The notes below the pieces were generated by a model that saw only the letters and a list, made by a program, of their open reading frames with translations, made no database searches and was not told the origin of the DNA. 64,000 nt of DNA from Nyssa sinensis (taxonomy: Eukaryota > Streptophyta > Magnoliopsida > Cornales > Nyssaceae): positions 9,830,040 through 9,894,039 of the forward strand of contig CM018048.1 in assembly GCA_008638375.1 (NCBI GenBank), given 5' to 3'. Positions 33,510-45,239 of the stretch are shown piece after piece. Made by a program: the position numbers and the translations under genes. Each line of letters opens with the position of its first letter. Position 1 is the stretch's first letter.

Positions 33510-34863
33510 TTGAACTTGTTGTTGGCCAAATGCACAACCCAGCCGTTCATTGGTCTTTTATGACGAAACTGAGTAATCTACTTGATAATGGAAGCAACCT
33601 AAATTGAGTAACGAGTGCATAGGCCTTTAGTAAACAGCTTGGCCAGAAACCAATTTCATTATCAGCAAACCAATTCAGGCTACGTTCATGCTACTTTAGT
33701 TGGAAATGTAGCACTCATGTTCCTTGCAAGAAAAAAGAGGAGACAACTGAATTAAAGAAGAATGGATTGATGCACATGTCATGGTCCATGGAAACTCAAC
33801 AAGTTAGATCTGAAATCCAATATGTCTTCACACCATTTTCATTACGGAGCAATTAAAATTAGCCATAACTTTGGCCACAAGTAGGTATCAGCATTAGCCG
33901 TAATCTTTACCTAGGTTGCCAAGCACATGTCATTGTATAATAATCATAAATCTCTCATAGTGGCCAGTGGCCACTACCCAAAGACCAAATCAATAAACAC
34001 CATTAAAAATTTCAAAGGCATGTAAGCTATTACTTATCCATAACAATCCCTCAATTCCAAAATATTTAACAGAGCATGTAAGATTTCAATTACCCATGGC
34101 CTTGAATCAAATGAATCAATGGCTAAAATTGTCCAACTACGAAAACACGGTCTACACCTTTTGGGTCTGGAAATTCTGAAATGTAAATGATAGAAAGAGA
34201 GAACAAATAACAGCCAGAAGTGGACAATCCCTCTTTCTAGCTAAATATGACAACACCCACAAAAGACTCCCCACACTTTTAACCGCAGAAGTTGAGCTTC
34301 TTCATTACTTTTGCATAAGCCAAAGGCACAATACCAGGCCATCTAAGTCTACGTTTAGCTTCCTTAGACTGCATTAAATAACAAAATCTCGTACCATTTA
34401 ATAAGGTTCACAGTTATCCCTACTCTAAGTATGAAATGAGGAAAATTTAGACAAGAAGTAAAATTACATTCAAAAAGCAGTACCAAAATCTTCACTGAAA
34501 GAAAAATAAGCATTCCTTCTCCCCCAAAAATAGGACAAATAAATGTTACAATTTTTTGATAAGATGACCTTTAACTTACCAGAATGCAAAATCACTCTTT
34601 CTACCATATAAATCAATGCACTTCAAGGAGCAATCTTCCTATTTCATTTAGATAATATTACTATAATGTCATCCATAACAGTACAAAAGAAAAAATTAAG
34701 AGTTAATGTTGATACATAAGATGAACGACAGATATCTGATTAAGGTTCTGTCTTCTTCCTCAAATGGAACACCTATTCTCGGTTTAGAAATATACAATTT
34801 ATCTAAGTCATTTAATCATCCATACAATTACCTAATTTTGTAACAATTAATAGGACTAATGCT
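33510..34863 (-). other. Repeated minus-strand module, copy 3
   Basis: Counterpart of 15290-16655. Acceptor-like TTTACATTTCAG|AATTTCC near 34170 and donor-like CATTCTG|GTAAGTTAAAGG near 34577, minus strand. It ends at the TGCAG (34864-34868) that is the unoccupied target of the copy-A solo LTR. Confidence 0.4.
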
Positions 34864-35096
34864 TGCAGCATAATTGAGTCCCGAGGGATTTTTTTTATGA
34901 AGATTTTAATGCTTCCCAAAAGCATTTATAACAAATTCTTCATCTCAGACAATATTCAACACCTCATCCGAGTTGAAAGACTCATTGTTGGTATTTTCAC
35001 TACTTTAGGACTCCTCATCACTTTGTGATTCTTTTGAACATTACTGTTTCTTGTCAAAATAAATAAATGGATTTACCCATTTAGTTCTTAAGTCAT

Positions 35097-35267
35097 TAGA
35101 GGATGGGCCTTGGCACAACGGTAAATTTGTTCTATTGTGATCTGGATATCATGGGTTCAAGTCGCGTAAACAGCCTCTTTACTTGAGCAGGTAAGATTGT
35201 GTACGTCTATCCCTTCCCAGACCTAGCAATGACGGGAACCTTGTGCACTGGGTTAGCCCTTTACTTT
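35097..35267 (+). mobile_element. tRNA-derived SINE, Au-like (copy B)
   Basis: Counterpart of 18699-18869, with box A-like TGGCACAACGG, box B-like GGGTTCAAGTC and the same TTAAGTCAT target-site duplication at 35088-35096 and 35268-35276. Confidence 0.85.
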
Positions 35268-35393
35268 TTAAGTCATAAACAACCCTCATCTTCGGGCATG
35301 TCTAGAAACAACTTCATCTTCTTTTTCAATGCTTCAATCAGATTATCTCAAAGCTTAAATTTCCTTGAGCTAGAAGAATTCTTCCCATCAAAC

Positions 35394-35511
35394 TGTGAAT
35401 ATTGAATATATTTATTGTATTTTTTTTCAAAAGTAGTTTTTAGGGTTTAGGGTTTTCCTATATATACACGTGTATTGGTTTGACTTGTTTTAATGAAAGA
35501 AAACAGTTTCA
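35394..35511 (+). repeat. Copia 5' LTR (118 bp)
   Basis: TG...CA termini. Contains TATATATACACG (TATA-like) and TTTAGGGTTTAGGGTTTT. Same length as the 3' LTR, about 8 substitutions, concentrated around position 27-43 of the LTR. Confidence 0.92.
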
Positions 35512-35525
35512 TGGTATCAGAGCCT
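35512..35525 (+). other. Copia primer-binding site
   Basis: TGGTATCAGAGCCT directly follows the 5' LTR. It is complementary to the 3' end of plant initiator methionine tRNA, the usual primer of Copia reverse transcription. Confidence 0.9.
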
Positions 35526-36040
35526 TGCTGCGCCTCTGCTTCTTTTCAGCTTTTCTAAATCTCTTTCTCAGCCGTAGATTCTGCCGATTCTTTTTTTTTT
35601 TTTGTCTTCTTCTCCAGCTACCTCTTTTGACCGCCTCTTTTGACTTTTCTCTTTTTTGTCTTTCTTTTCCTTTTGCTTCTATTCAACGCCACTTTCTCCT
35701 TTTCTTTTCTTTTTCACCTTTTTCTTTGTTCTTCCAATTTCCAAACTACAGTGACTTCCAAATCACTGGTTCGTTTGTTTTTTCTTTTTATCTTCCTTGC
35801 GCCACCACTTTTCTTCTGTTTTTCTTTATTTTTTTCTTCTTTTCCTCAAATCCTGTTGCGCCTTAGCCGAGCCGCTTGCGCCACGCGTTCTATTTTTTTT
35901 TTCTTTTCTACTTCAGCCGATTTATTTTCTTTTTGTTCCCTGTTCAGCCCAGCACCGTCATCTCGTTCTTTCTTCTCTTTTCTGTTCAACGTTTTCTTCT
36001 TCGTTCAGAATACCCCTCTTGTCATTAAACTTCTATTACA
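35526..36040 (+). other. Copia T-rich leader
   Basis: A pyrimidine-rich untranslated leader between the primer site and Gag. Several overlapping frames are open only because of the T/C richness; they are Phe/Ser/Leu strings, not genes. Confidence 0.7.
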
Positions 36041-36830
36041 ATGACGGAGGATAAAATTCATGCTATTAGTTGCAAACTCAATGGTACCAATTACACTTAT
36101 TGGGCTAGTGTTATGAAAAATTTTATACTTGGCCACAAAAAGTGGGGTTATGTATCTGGTTCCATCCCTTGTCCATCAGATCTCAAGAAAGAGGGGTATG
36201 AGGCTGCATGTGAAACTTGGGATTGTGACAATGCTCAGATTCTGACTTGGTTCCACAACTCTGTGGATGATTGGATTGGTATGATGTTTTCTAAGTACTC
36301 CACGACAAATGAGGTGTGGATGTACTTACTTGGTGTTTATCAGTAGTCCAACTTTTCCAAACAGTATGAGTTAGAGATAGCCATTCAGGGTGCTCGTTAG
36401 GGAGACAAGTCTATTCAAGATTTCTATATTGAGATGACTGGTCTCTGGGATTAGCTTGCTATGATGGAGCCCTCTAGCATAAGTGTACTTGATGATTATC
36501 TGAAGTTTCGAGAGGATGGCCGTTTAGTACAGTTCTTAACTGTATTCTCTACTCAATTGGAGGCGATTCATGATGGCATTTTTCACCGGTCTCCTCTTCT
36601 CTTTGTGGATGCTATTGTTCGTGAACTTTTTTCTGAGGAAACCTGACTGAAGACAGGCAGTCAATCTTTATCTCCTTCTGTCCTTTTAGCTCCTGCACAG
36701 CCAGCTCTACTGCCACTCATTCTGCTAATACGCTTCCGTCCACTAGAAGGCCTAAGAGGGTCTCACTACCCTCAAATGAGTGTGTTTTTTGTCACTGGTT
36801 CGTTTGTATAATTGTCCCAATAGGGGATGT
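36041..36830 (+). pseudogene. Copia Gag remnant
   Basis: Starts with an ATG encoding MTEDKIHAISCKLNGTNYTY, the usual Copia Gag opening with LNGTNYTYW and WGYVSG motifs (about residues 14-42). It is interrupted by TAG at 36344, TAG at 36398-36400 (CGT TAG GGA), TAG at about 36452 (GAT TAG CTT) and TGA at 36644-36646 (ACC TGA CTG). A CCHC zinc-knuckle remnant with TGT...TGTCAC lies near 36781-36793 but is frameshifted before its last Cys. The first three stops sit where CAG (Gln) is expected and the fourth where CGA (Arg) fits. Confidence 0.82.
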
Positions 36831-37059
36831 CTGCCCACTTCCTCTCAACAGTCATCCACCCAATTCCGAGCCCCTACTTTGCATACTTCTCGGTCTCTAG
36901 CAGCCTACACAGTATCCTCTTCAGCTAGTGATTCCGACATTGCTTCCTTGAGTGCTCAGATTGCTCAGCTCCAGCACCTTGTGTCTTCTGCCACCCAGCC
37001 TTCTGCTTCTGCTCTATCTCTTCATTCAGGTTTGCTTGGGTCTTTCTCAGGTATCTCTC

Positions 37060-38960
37060 TTCTAGTCTGGATTTTTGATTTTGGTGCTTCACATCATACA
37101 ACTCCCTATCTTTCTTTATTACACAACTGTATCCCACCTCCCTCTCCCATTACTGTTAGTACTGCCAATAGATCTCACATGCCTGTTTTATCCATTGGTT
37201 CTGTATTACCCTCCGACAAATCTGCAGTGACAATTTCTTCTGTTCTTTATGTTCCGCATTTATCAATTAGTCTCCTTTCCATTAGTCAACTTGATGCCTC
37301 TAGTTTTGATGTCATTTTTTCTTCTTCTGTTTGTACTGTGTAGGATTAGTTGTCCAAGAAGCAGATTGGGACCGGGCGTAGAGTTGGGGATCTATATGTA
37401 GTGGACAGTTTACATCTTCCTGCTACTGTTCCTTCATCTGCTTTTTCTTCTTTTCAGTTAGACTCTCAGTCTAGTCAGTTTTACTTATGGCATTCGCGGT
37501 TAGGTCATTTGTCTGTTGATCGTTTACGATCTTTAGTTCAGTCTGGTCTTTTGGGTAAAGTTTCACTTAGTGAGCTTACCGAGTGTCATAGTTGTAAACT
37601 TGCTAAAATGACAGCTTTATCATTTAATAAAAGTACTTCAATTTCTGATACACTTTTCTCTTTAGTTCACTCTGATGTTTGGGGACCTTCTCTTGTTTCT
37701 ACCAAAGGTGGTTCTGCTTATTATGTTTCCTTTGTTGATGATTGTACTCGTTATACTTGGACTTTTCTTATGAAACATAATTCTGATTTCTACCAAATTT
37801 ACCGTGATTTTCAGTCTATGATTTTCACTCAATTTGGGTGTGTTATCAAAGTATTCTGATCTGACTTGGGTGGGGAGTACTTTAAAACAGAACTTTGTGA
37901 CTACATGGCTTCATTAGGTACTATTCATCAATCTTCTTGTGCCGATACTCCTGCACAAAATGGTAGGGCTAAGCATAAACACCGTCATCTTCTTGACACT
38001 GCGCGATCTCTTCTTCTATCTGTTTCTATTCCAGCACCTTTTTGGGGTGAAGCTGTTCTTACTGCTACCTTTCTTCTAAACCAAATGCCTACTCCTCTTC
38101 TTTCTGGTCGTTCTCCTTATGAAGCTCTATATTCTAAAGAACCTAATTACTCTCTTCTTCGTGTTTTTGGGTGTGCTTGCTTTGTTCTCCTTCCTCAGAA
38201 AGATAGAACCAAATTGAGTGCCAGCTTTGTTCTCTGTGTCTTTTTAGGGTACGGTTCAACCCAGAAAGGTTATCGTTGCTATGATCCTACTTTTCGTCGC
38301 CTTTATGTCTCTCGGCATGTGGCTTTTCTTAAACGATTGGCTTACTTTCAGCTACCTACTACCACTGCTACTGTCTCCAAAGAGGATTTGATTCACATTG
38401 ATCCTTTTCCTTCTGATGTATCTTCCGATGAGTATATCTCTACAATCACTATTGAGTCCCTTTCCGAACCCACTGGTTCTGCCGTCCCCTCTTATGCCAC
38501 TAGACCTCTAGTCACTACTGCATCAACTAGTCCCCCACCAGATATCTCTCTCTCTGTTCCTTCTACTTCTGAAGACACTGATCCTGCTCCCCACCGATAT
38601 CCTCTTCGTCATCGCCAGCCATCAATAAAATTGCTTGGTTTTTCTAACACTTGTTTCTCTCCTTCCTATTGTACTTTCTTATCTGCTATTCACTCTTTTT
38701 CAGAACCACAGTCTTATAAGGAAGCTTGTCAGAGTCCTTATTGGGTCCAGGTTATGGCTAAAGAGTTGGCTGCCTTACAAAAGACATCCACTTGGAAGTT
38801 AATGTCTTTGCCTGCTAGTAAAAATCTGGTTGGCTGTAAATGGGTTTTCAAAGTCAAGACTAACTCTGATGGCTCTTTGAGCATTACAAAACTCGACTTG
38901 TTGCTAAAGGATTCTCTCAAGAATATGGTATTGACTATAAGGAGACATTTGCCCCTATTG
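37060..38960 (+). pseudogene. Copia protease and integrase remnant
   Basis: The protease active-site block reads D-F-G-A at 37077-37088 where Copia has D-S/T-G-A, so the catalytic triad motif is altered. Two TAG codons (near 37341 and 37347) follow. The integrase region has the HHCC zinc finger (WHSRLGH...CHSC, about 37489-37600), the first Asp in VHSDVWGP and the second in FVDDCTRYTW. After TGA at 37857-37859 comes the third-acidic-residue block TPAQNGRAKHK, where the catalytic Glu is replaced by Lys. The integrase C-terminal part (WGEAV...NQMPTPLL...SPYEALY...GCACF) follows, then the start of the RT domain (about 38700-38880) before a 1-bp frameshift near 38879. Confidence 0.85.
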
Positions 38961-40165
38961 CCAAAATGACTACTGTCCGTACCTTGATCTCCGTTGCTGC
39001 CATTCACTCCTAGCCCCTCTATCAAATGGACGTTAAGAATGCCTTTCTTAATGGCCATCTTACAGAGTAAGTTTATATGCGTCCTCCACTAGGACTACCT
39101 CATTCTTCTGGTCAGGTGTGTCTCCTTCGTCGTGCCCTTTAGTATGACCGATTTCAGACAGCTGTTACTCAGCTTGGTTTTCTTTCCAGTGCTCATGACT
39201 CTACCTTGTTTCTTCTTCACACCTCTTCTGGCTTTATTGCTTTATTACTGTATATGGATGATATGATCATCACTCTCGTTAAGCAGCATTTGTTTTGCAC
39301 CTTTGAAATGTGGATGATATTTTCTTGTTATTGAAGTGGGCTACTCTCCCAAGGGCTACTTTCTTTCACAGGCTAAGTATGCTAATGACGTTATTCATCG
39401 GGCTGGTTTAATCGATTGCAAGGTTTCTGACACTCTAATTGAGCTAAATGTGAAACTGAATTCTATTGATGGTGTCCCTCTGGATGATCCCACCTTGTAT
39501 AGGGAACTTATTGGCTGTTTGGTTTACCTCACTGTCACTCGTCCTGATCTTGCTTGTGTTGTCCATCTCATCAATCAGTTTATCTCTGCTCCTCGTTCCC
39601 CACACTGGGCTGCCTTGGTTCAAATTATGCGCTATCTTTGTGGTACCATCTATTAGGGTTTGCTTTTATCTTCTACTTCTTCTTTGAAACTCGTTGCTTA
39701 AGCTGATTCTGATTGGGTTGGCGATGTCACTAATCACAAGTCCACTTCTGGTCTATGCTTGTTTCTTGGTGATTCCCTTATTTCTTGGAAAAGCAAGAAG
39801 CAAAGTGTTATTTCCTGTTCTACTACTGAGGCTGAGTACCGTGCTACGGCACATGTTACAGCTGAAGTTGTTTGTCTTCGTGGTCTTTTGTATGATTTGG
39901 GCGTTTGTCAATCTTCTCCCACTCCTCTTTATTGTGACAACCAAGTGATATCCAGATTGCCCACAATACAGTGTTTCATAAGCGCACTAAGCATATTGAG
40001 ATTGATTTTCATTTTGTTCATCACCGTTTGCAGTCTGGCTCTATCTCCCTTCCGTTCGTTTTCACTGTGCTCCAACTGGCTGATTTCTTCACGAAGACTC
40101 ACACTGTTGCTAGCTTTCGATTCCTTCTTGGCAAACTCTCGATGTTTTCATCCAAAACCCCTTGA
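38960..40165 (+). pseudogene. Copia reverse transcriptase and RNase H remnant
   Basis: Recognisable blocks: YQMDVKNAFLNGHL (about 39018-39062), the polymerase YMDD box at about 39250-39261 and the ISWKSKKQ / STTEAEYRA RNase H blocks (39778-39845). HKRTKHIEID and LADFFTK follow near 39975-40095. There are stops at about 39011 (TAG), 39067 (TAA), 39138 (TAG), 39653-39655 (TAG) and 39699 (TAA). The conserved YGLKQAPRAW segment is missing after RRAL, and sequence is missing again after the YMDD box. RNase H is frameshifted after CDNQ. Dead. Confidence 0.85.
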
Positions 40166-40166
40166 G

Positions 40167-40178
40167 TTTAAAGGAGGG
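40167..40178 (+). other. Copia polypurine tract
   Basis: The purine run AAAGGAGGG (40170-40178) sits directly before the 3' LTR, the expected primer site for plus-strand DNA synthesis. Confidence 0.8.
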
Positions 40179-40296
40179 TGTGAATATTGAATATATTTAT
40201 TGTATATTTTTTAGGAAATAGTTTTTAGGGTTTAGGGTTTTCTTATATATACACGTGTATTGGTTCGACTTGTTTTAATGAAAGAAAAAAGTTTCA
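40179..40296 (+). repeat. Copia 3' LTR (118 bp)
   Basis: Begins TGTGAATATTG and ends AAAAAAGTTTCA; followed by the CAAAC duplication. Confidence 0.92.
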
Positions 40297-40301
40297 CAAA
40301 C

Positions 40302-41876
40302 ATGCTCAAAACTTTCACATAGGATTATCCTCACGTTGTAACTCTGAAACCCAAGACAAATATATAGTCTATATACAATTCATATTTACACATGATAGGT
40401 AAAATATTGTAGAGCCTAAGTCACATCTTCGTGCCGTTGGTTTTATGTCCACTTCTTTTTATCACAACCACTCTAATTTCTTAACCTTATCTCTATCTAA
40501 TTGATAAAACCAGTGTTTGCCTTTCTATAGCCTTAGCCATTTTTAGTAACACTATCAAATTTATTGATCTTGTACTTTGTCAAATGAATGATATTGTTAT
40601 TCATTGATCTTCTATGACAAAATTTAATACTCATACTTGATAATGAAAAACATCCTAAATTGCTAACCAGTGCATAGGCCTCTGGTAAACAACTTGACCA
40701 AAAACCAATTTCATGATCAGCAAACTTATTCAAGCCATGTTCAAGACACATTGGGTGTAAATACAACACATATGTTTCAGCACTCATGTTCCTTACAAGC
40801 AAAAAAAGGGAGACTAACATGATGATAAAGATTAGATTGATGCCCATATCATGGTCCATGTAAACTCAACAAGTTTGATATGAAATTCCAATATATGTCA
40901 CATCATTTTCATTAGGAAGTAGTTAAAATTAGCTATAACTTCGGCCATAAGTTGGCACCCATGATCAGCCATACCCTTTACTGTATGGGTATAAAATTAA
41001 TCAACTTACAAAGCTAGATATGACACTTGTCATATGCCAGAGTAAAATGACCAAACTATTCTCGTCAGGGTAACTTATAAATAAGACAGCACGGGAACTC
41101 CCGAGCAGGCTTCCTTGGCAGACTTATCAGGCTATCCCTCTTGTTACAGGAAACCAATCCACCCATCCGTCATATTTTGGATTGGCAATGGTGTTGACTA
41201 AGTATATGCCGTTTGAATAAGATTAATTGAGGAGGATTCTGATCCCCAAGAAATCAAGGAACGTTATTCTCATGCATAATGCCAATCATGGCATCATATC
41301 CGAATCAGCTAAGATCGAGGGAGCTATCTCTACACCATTGTCAATTATTTAAATACCCCAATCTCTAATTTAAAGGTACGCCAATTTTGGTATTAGTCTT
41401 CCTGCTATATTTCTAGTACTTAACCTAGTATTCCATTAACTTGATTGTTGGAGAATCTTTGGCCAGCATCACACCGGTGTCCCTTGACCAACTCCAATAT
41501 CTCTTCCCATTTTTTGCAAGAAAACACTAATTTGTGAATAATTTCCCTCACATTTACCTAGGTTATTTGATATGAACCAGAAGAAATGATCTCACGATGC
41601 ATGAGAGCCCAATTTTAAATGTTGAAAACCCTTGTATCCAAGACAAACTATTGACTGTATTGTGTACGTCCTTGTATGATAATTGGAAAACTCTAATTAA
41701 TAGTGGCCACTGTCCAAAGATGAGATCAATAGAAACCATTTAAAAGTTCAGAGGCATATCAACTATTACTTTTCTATAACAATCCCTCAATTTCAAAACA
41801 TTTAACAGAGCATGTAAGATTTCAATTAGACAGAGCCTCGAATCAAATGAATCAATGGCTAAAATTGTTTAGCTAC
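40302..41876. other. Intergenic DNA, copy B of 19000-20571
   Basis: Contains the spacer junction ATAGGTAAAATATTGTAGAG (about 40396-40412, acceptor dinucleotide still AG) and the 108-codon unrecognised minus-strand frame at 40533-40859 shared with copy A. No convincing gene. Confidence 0.5.
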
Positions 41877-41887
41877 ATAAGATTAAT

Positions 41888-42143
41888 ATCTATTTTTGAC
41901 AGATCGGTAAGGGGTATCCAGGTTCAGTTTACGTGCACCAGACTAAATACTTATATATTTTTTATGGATTGGTAAGAGCTATCCTGGTTTAGTTTACGTG
42001 CACCAGACTAAATCCCCTTCGCCGTGACAGCTAGACCCACCCTTTTATCTCTAGCTACCAATGATAGACGAATAGGAGACTCAAATTCAAGATGCTTGAA
42101 TTTTATCCTCAAAGTATTTACCGCCCGGCCACACCTCTAAGGG
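41888..42143 (-). mobile_element. tRNA-derived SINE with duplicated 3' half (copy B)
   Basis: Counterpart of 20583-20838, with the same ATAAGATTAAT duplication at 41877-41887 and 42144-42154. The tandem 3' half is present here too, so the dimeric form predates the segmental duplication. Confidence 0.78.
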
Positions 42144-42154
42144 ATAAGATTAAT

Positions 42155-43300
42155 ATTATTTTAAGGCTCATTGTTTGCAAGTTGACAAAGGAAATAGTAG
42201 ACAAGAGATATTATTAACTGGACCACTGGTCTCCACCGACCATAAACTAACATGTTATAAGTGGACGGATTCAAAAATTGTAGTTATGAGAAATAAAGTC
42301 TATATATTACAAGTTCTAAGAGGGATTTTGTAAAATTCAACAAATTTTGGGGAGAGATTATTCTTAATTTATAAATAAAAAAATTAGCAAAATTTCAAGA
42401 TAAAGGTAAAAATTTTTAGCCCCTTAGGCATCCCATGGAATTGCCACTCATGTTATACTTTAAAAAAAAGGTGGAACTAAAATACATTCTGCATGAAATA
42501 TTTTTGTATTCATGTACTCTCATTCATACATCATGAATTAGAGTCTATGAATATAAAAGTGGAGTGCAATTAGCAGAATCTTCAAGCCTTTTTTCAATCT
42601 TACAGTAAATAAGCTATTCTAAGTTAAGTTTGGGCAACATTCCTTTAATGCATGGACAATTATGTTTGGGGCTATGGGAATTGAGATTCCCTCTGCTATT
42701 AAATTTCATCAATTCTCTCAATGCAGTGTTAAATTTATCTAGCGATGTGTAAGAGAATTATTATTGGAGAAAAACCAAAGTCTGGACCTATGGATTGGAA
42801 ACGCAGCAAATATCCTCTATATTACAAAGAAACATGAAATTCATAATCCTTTAGTAGCTTACTCAATTACCCTCTTTTTTTCAAAATGGTCTAAACTTAG
42901 TTCAATTTAGTAGCTTTGAACTATTGGAATTTGTGGCTTGAATTGGGGCAGTGACCCAATGAGATTACTAAAAGAATTCCTAAAAAGCAAATATAGGAGG
43001 GTTCAAGTTCCAAAGAAGGGTCAGTAAGAATTTAAATTAATCATCAACCCAGTGATTGATTAAACTTTAAAAAAATTATTGGAATTTGTGACAAATAGGC
43101 AATGATTTAATGAAGAGTTAGTTAAGAAGCTTGAACTAATGATTAATGGATAAAAAGTTAAAAGCGCCAAAATTAGATGAATTATTGAATATTGGTAAAT
43201 TGGAAATAGTGGCCTAGTTTTAAACATTTGTTATTAGCGTTCAAAATGTGCCAAGTTATACAGCACAATGGAATCAATCAGAAGCAATGTACAAGGAGAA
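42155..43300. other. Intergenic DNA, copy B of 20850-22499
   Basis: Lacks the 556-bp segment seen in copy A. No gene. Confidence 0.5.
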
Positions 43301-43726
43301 CTTGGCCACACTCAATAGAGGTTGGTTTCTTTAAATTTTTTTGATGATGCAATAGATCCCAATTTTGCATTCTTTAAATGTTGAAAATCTTGTATCCAAG
43401 ACAGAGTACTAATTGTACCATGCACGTCCTTGTATGATATAATTGGAAAGCTCTAATAGCAGATTAGATTAATATAAACCATTAAAAAGTTCAAAGGCAT
43501 GTCAGTTATTACTGGTCCATGCCAATCCCTGAATTCCAAAGCATTTAACAGAGTATGTAAGATTTCAAGTAGCCATAGCCTCAAATCAAATGAGTCAATG
43601 GCTAAAGTTGTCCAGCTACAAAAAGATAGTCTACACTTCTTTGGGTATGGAAATTCTGAAATGTAAATGATAGAAAGAAAGAACAAATGAAAGCCAGAAG
43701 TGGACAATCCCTCTTTCAAGCTAGAT
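43301..43726 (-). other. Repeated minus-strand module, copy 4 (split by CACTA)
   Basis: The left half of the module is here, with acceptor-like TTTACATTTCAG near 43657. The right half resumes at 56889 after the CACTA element, with donor-like TTTCTG|GTATGTTAAAGG near 57120 (minus strand). Confidence 0.4.
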
Positions 43727-43755
43727 ATACACTACAGGAAAACTCATTTTTTGCA

Positions 43756-44036
43756 ACGCTTGTTATTTGCGACGCACGGTGTGCGTCGCCAAAAGCCACT
43801 ATTAGTGACGTACACCATCAACGTCGCTAAAAGCCATGGTTCCCGCGCGAGAAAAAGGTGCCAATCCATTAGCGACAAACCAAAAAGTATTAGCGACGCA
43901 CACGAGCGTCGCCTAAAGTTAGTGACGCGTAATGAGCGTCACTAATACTTTTGTAATTAAAACGACGTCGTGTTGGGACATATTCACGACGCGCATGTGC
44001 TTTTTAGCGACGCTCAATGGGCGTCGCTAAAAAGTC
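43756..44036. repeat. CACTA 5' subterminal repeats
   Basis: Repeated 9-11 bp motifs (AGCGACGC, GTGACGC and complements GCGTCGCT) arranged as about 30-bp near-palindromes, for example GCGACGCACGGTGTGCGTCG at 43769-43788. In known CACTA systems such subterminal motifs bind the TNPA-type protein and bring the ends together. Confidence 0.85.
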
Positions 44037-44040
44037 CCCA

Positions 44041-44340
44041 ATATATTCCAGAACGACCGCGACCTTTTTTCTCTTCGTCTTTTCTTGTTTGGAGCCCTAA
44101 TTTTTTTTCTCTCTCTTTCTCTGTGTTTCACTTTCACTCCCCACGCTAGGTTTCGACGGCAGCGGATGGCATTTAGGGCTTTTGACGGTGATGGCAACGG
44201 ACGGCATTTTGGGGGTTTTGACGGCAACGGCGACAGATGGCATTTTGGGGGTTTTGACGGCGACAGCGATGGACAGCGGGTGAGAGGATATTCGGTGACG
44301 TCAACAAGAATTTTCCTTCAAGACGGTAACTGATTTGTTA
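44041..44340 (+). other. Possible first exon of the CACTA transcript, with 36-bp repeats
   Basis: A CT-rich stretch (TTTTTTTTCTCTCTCTTTCT at about 44100-44119) precedes an ATG (44166) and about three tandem 36-bp units coding Gly-Gly-Phe-Asp-Gly-rich sequence (about 44166-44272). A donor-like GACG|GTAACTG follows near 44325. This looks like a transcribed leader or short first exon; no known domain. Confidence 0.4.
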
Positions 44341-45205
44341 TAGATTTTGGATGTTGGATGAAATTGTATGATATTGTTGTTACAAATTTGGATGTTAGAT
44401 GAATTGTGTAATGTTGTTGTTTGTAACAAGGTTAAGGGAAGAATCATTGTCAGAAAAATTTAATTTATCACTTTTTTTGGGTTAAAACTCCATGAGATAA
44501 TCAAGAAATTTTAAGTTAAAATACATTAGAAAATAAATAAAATTTATTAAAAACTAATACAATACATTAAAAAAGTAAAAATAAATTAAGAATAGATGGA
44601 AAATGATCTCGAGGATTATCTGAAACTTACTGAAAATTTAATTTAAAATATTTTATTTTATTTTTATTTTCAATGAAATACTAAAAAATTAATTGGTATT
44701 GAAATTTTTAAAGGCGATGATAGGTTGATAATTTTTTCTACCATATTAAAATGAATTTCAAAATAAATAATTAATAATTAAAATGGGAAAAAGTATTGAT
44801 AATTTAATTTAAAATTTTAAATATTTATTTAAATAATATAAAATAATTAATTATTAATTTAGAGTATTATAAGAATAACTAGTAGATGAATAATGTATGA
44901 TTAGTGATTTGAAAACCATCTTTAAATTTTTTTTTATAGGACCTTTAAATTTGATGATAAAAAATAAAGATCATATTTTTTTAAAGTAAGTATCATCTCA
45001 AAAAGAACTACGATTACAAATATAAAAATCATTCAACCACCTTTAAAAAATTGACAAAAATCTCAACACACCTAAAGTCAGAAAGTATATTGACAAACAT
45101 AAAGTGATGAATCTATTGTAATATTTGTACATAGTTAGGTTATCTTATATTTAAGAATGAGAAATAATGAAAAAAAAAATTTGTTATTTTTATCATTATT
45201 CATAC

Positions 45206-45239
<34 letters not shown>

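Larger units (their letters stand above)
35394..40296 (+). mobile_element. Ty1/Copia LTR retrotransposon, non-functional, 4.9 kb
   Basis: Bounded by 118-bp LTRs beginning TGTGAATATTG and ending GTTTCA, with a 5-bp target-site duplication CAAAC at 35389-35393 and 40297-40301. The empty site is in copy A near 18995. Internal order is Gag, zinc knuckle, protease, integrase, reverse transcriptase, RNase H, which defines Copia. The polyprotein is broken by at least ten nonsense codons, several frameshifts and deletions. The LTRs differ at about 8 of 118 positions, so the insertion is not recent. It could move only with proteins from another element. LTRs this short are unusual for an element of near-normal internal length. 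Confidence 0.95.

Noticed and set aside
35480..36054. Phe- and Ser-rich frames up to 134 codons
   Set aside because: They lie in the T/C-rich untranslated leader of the Copia element, upstream of Gag.
43739..43945. 81-codon frame at the CACTA left end
   Set aside because: It reads through subterminal hairpin repeats; no protein signature.
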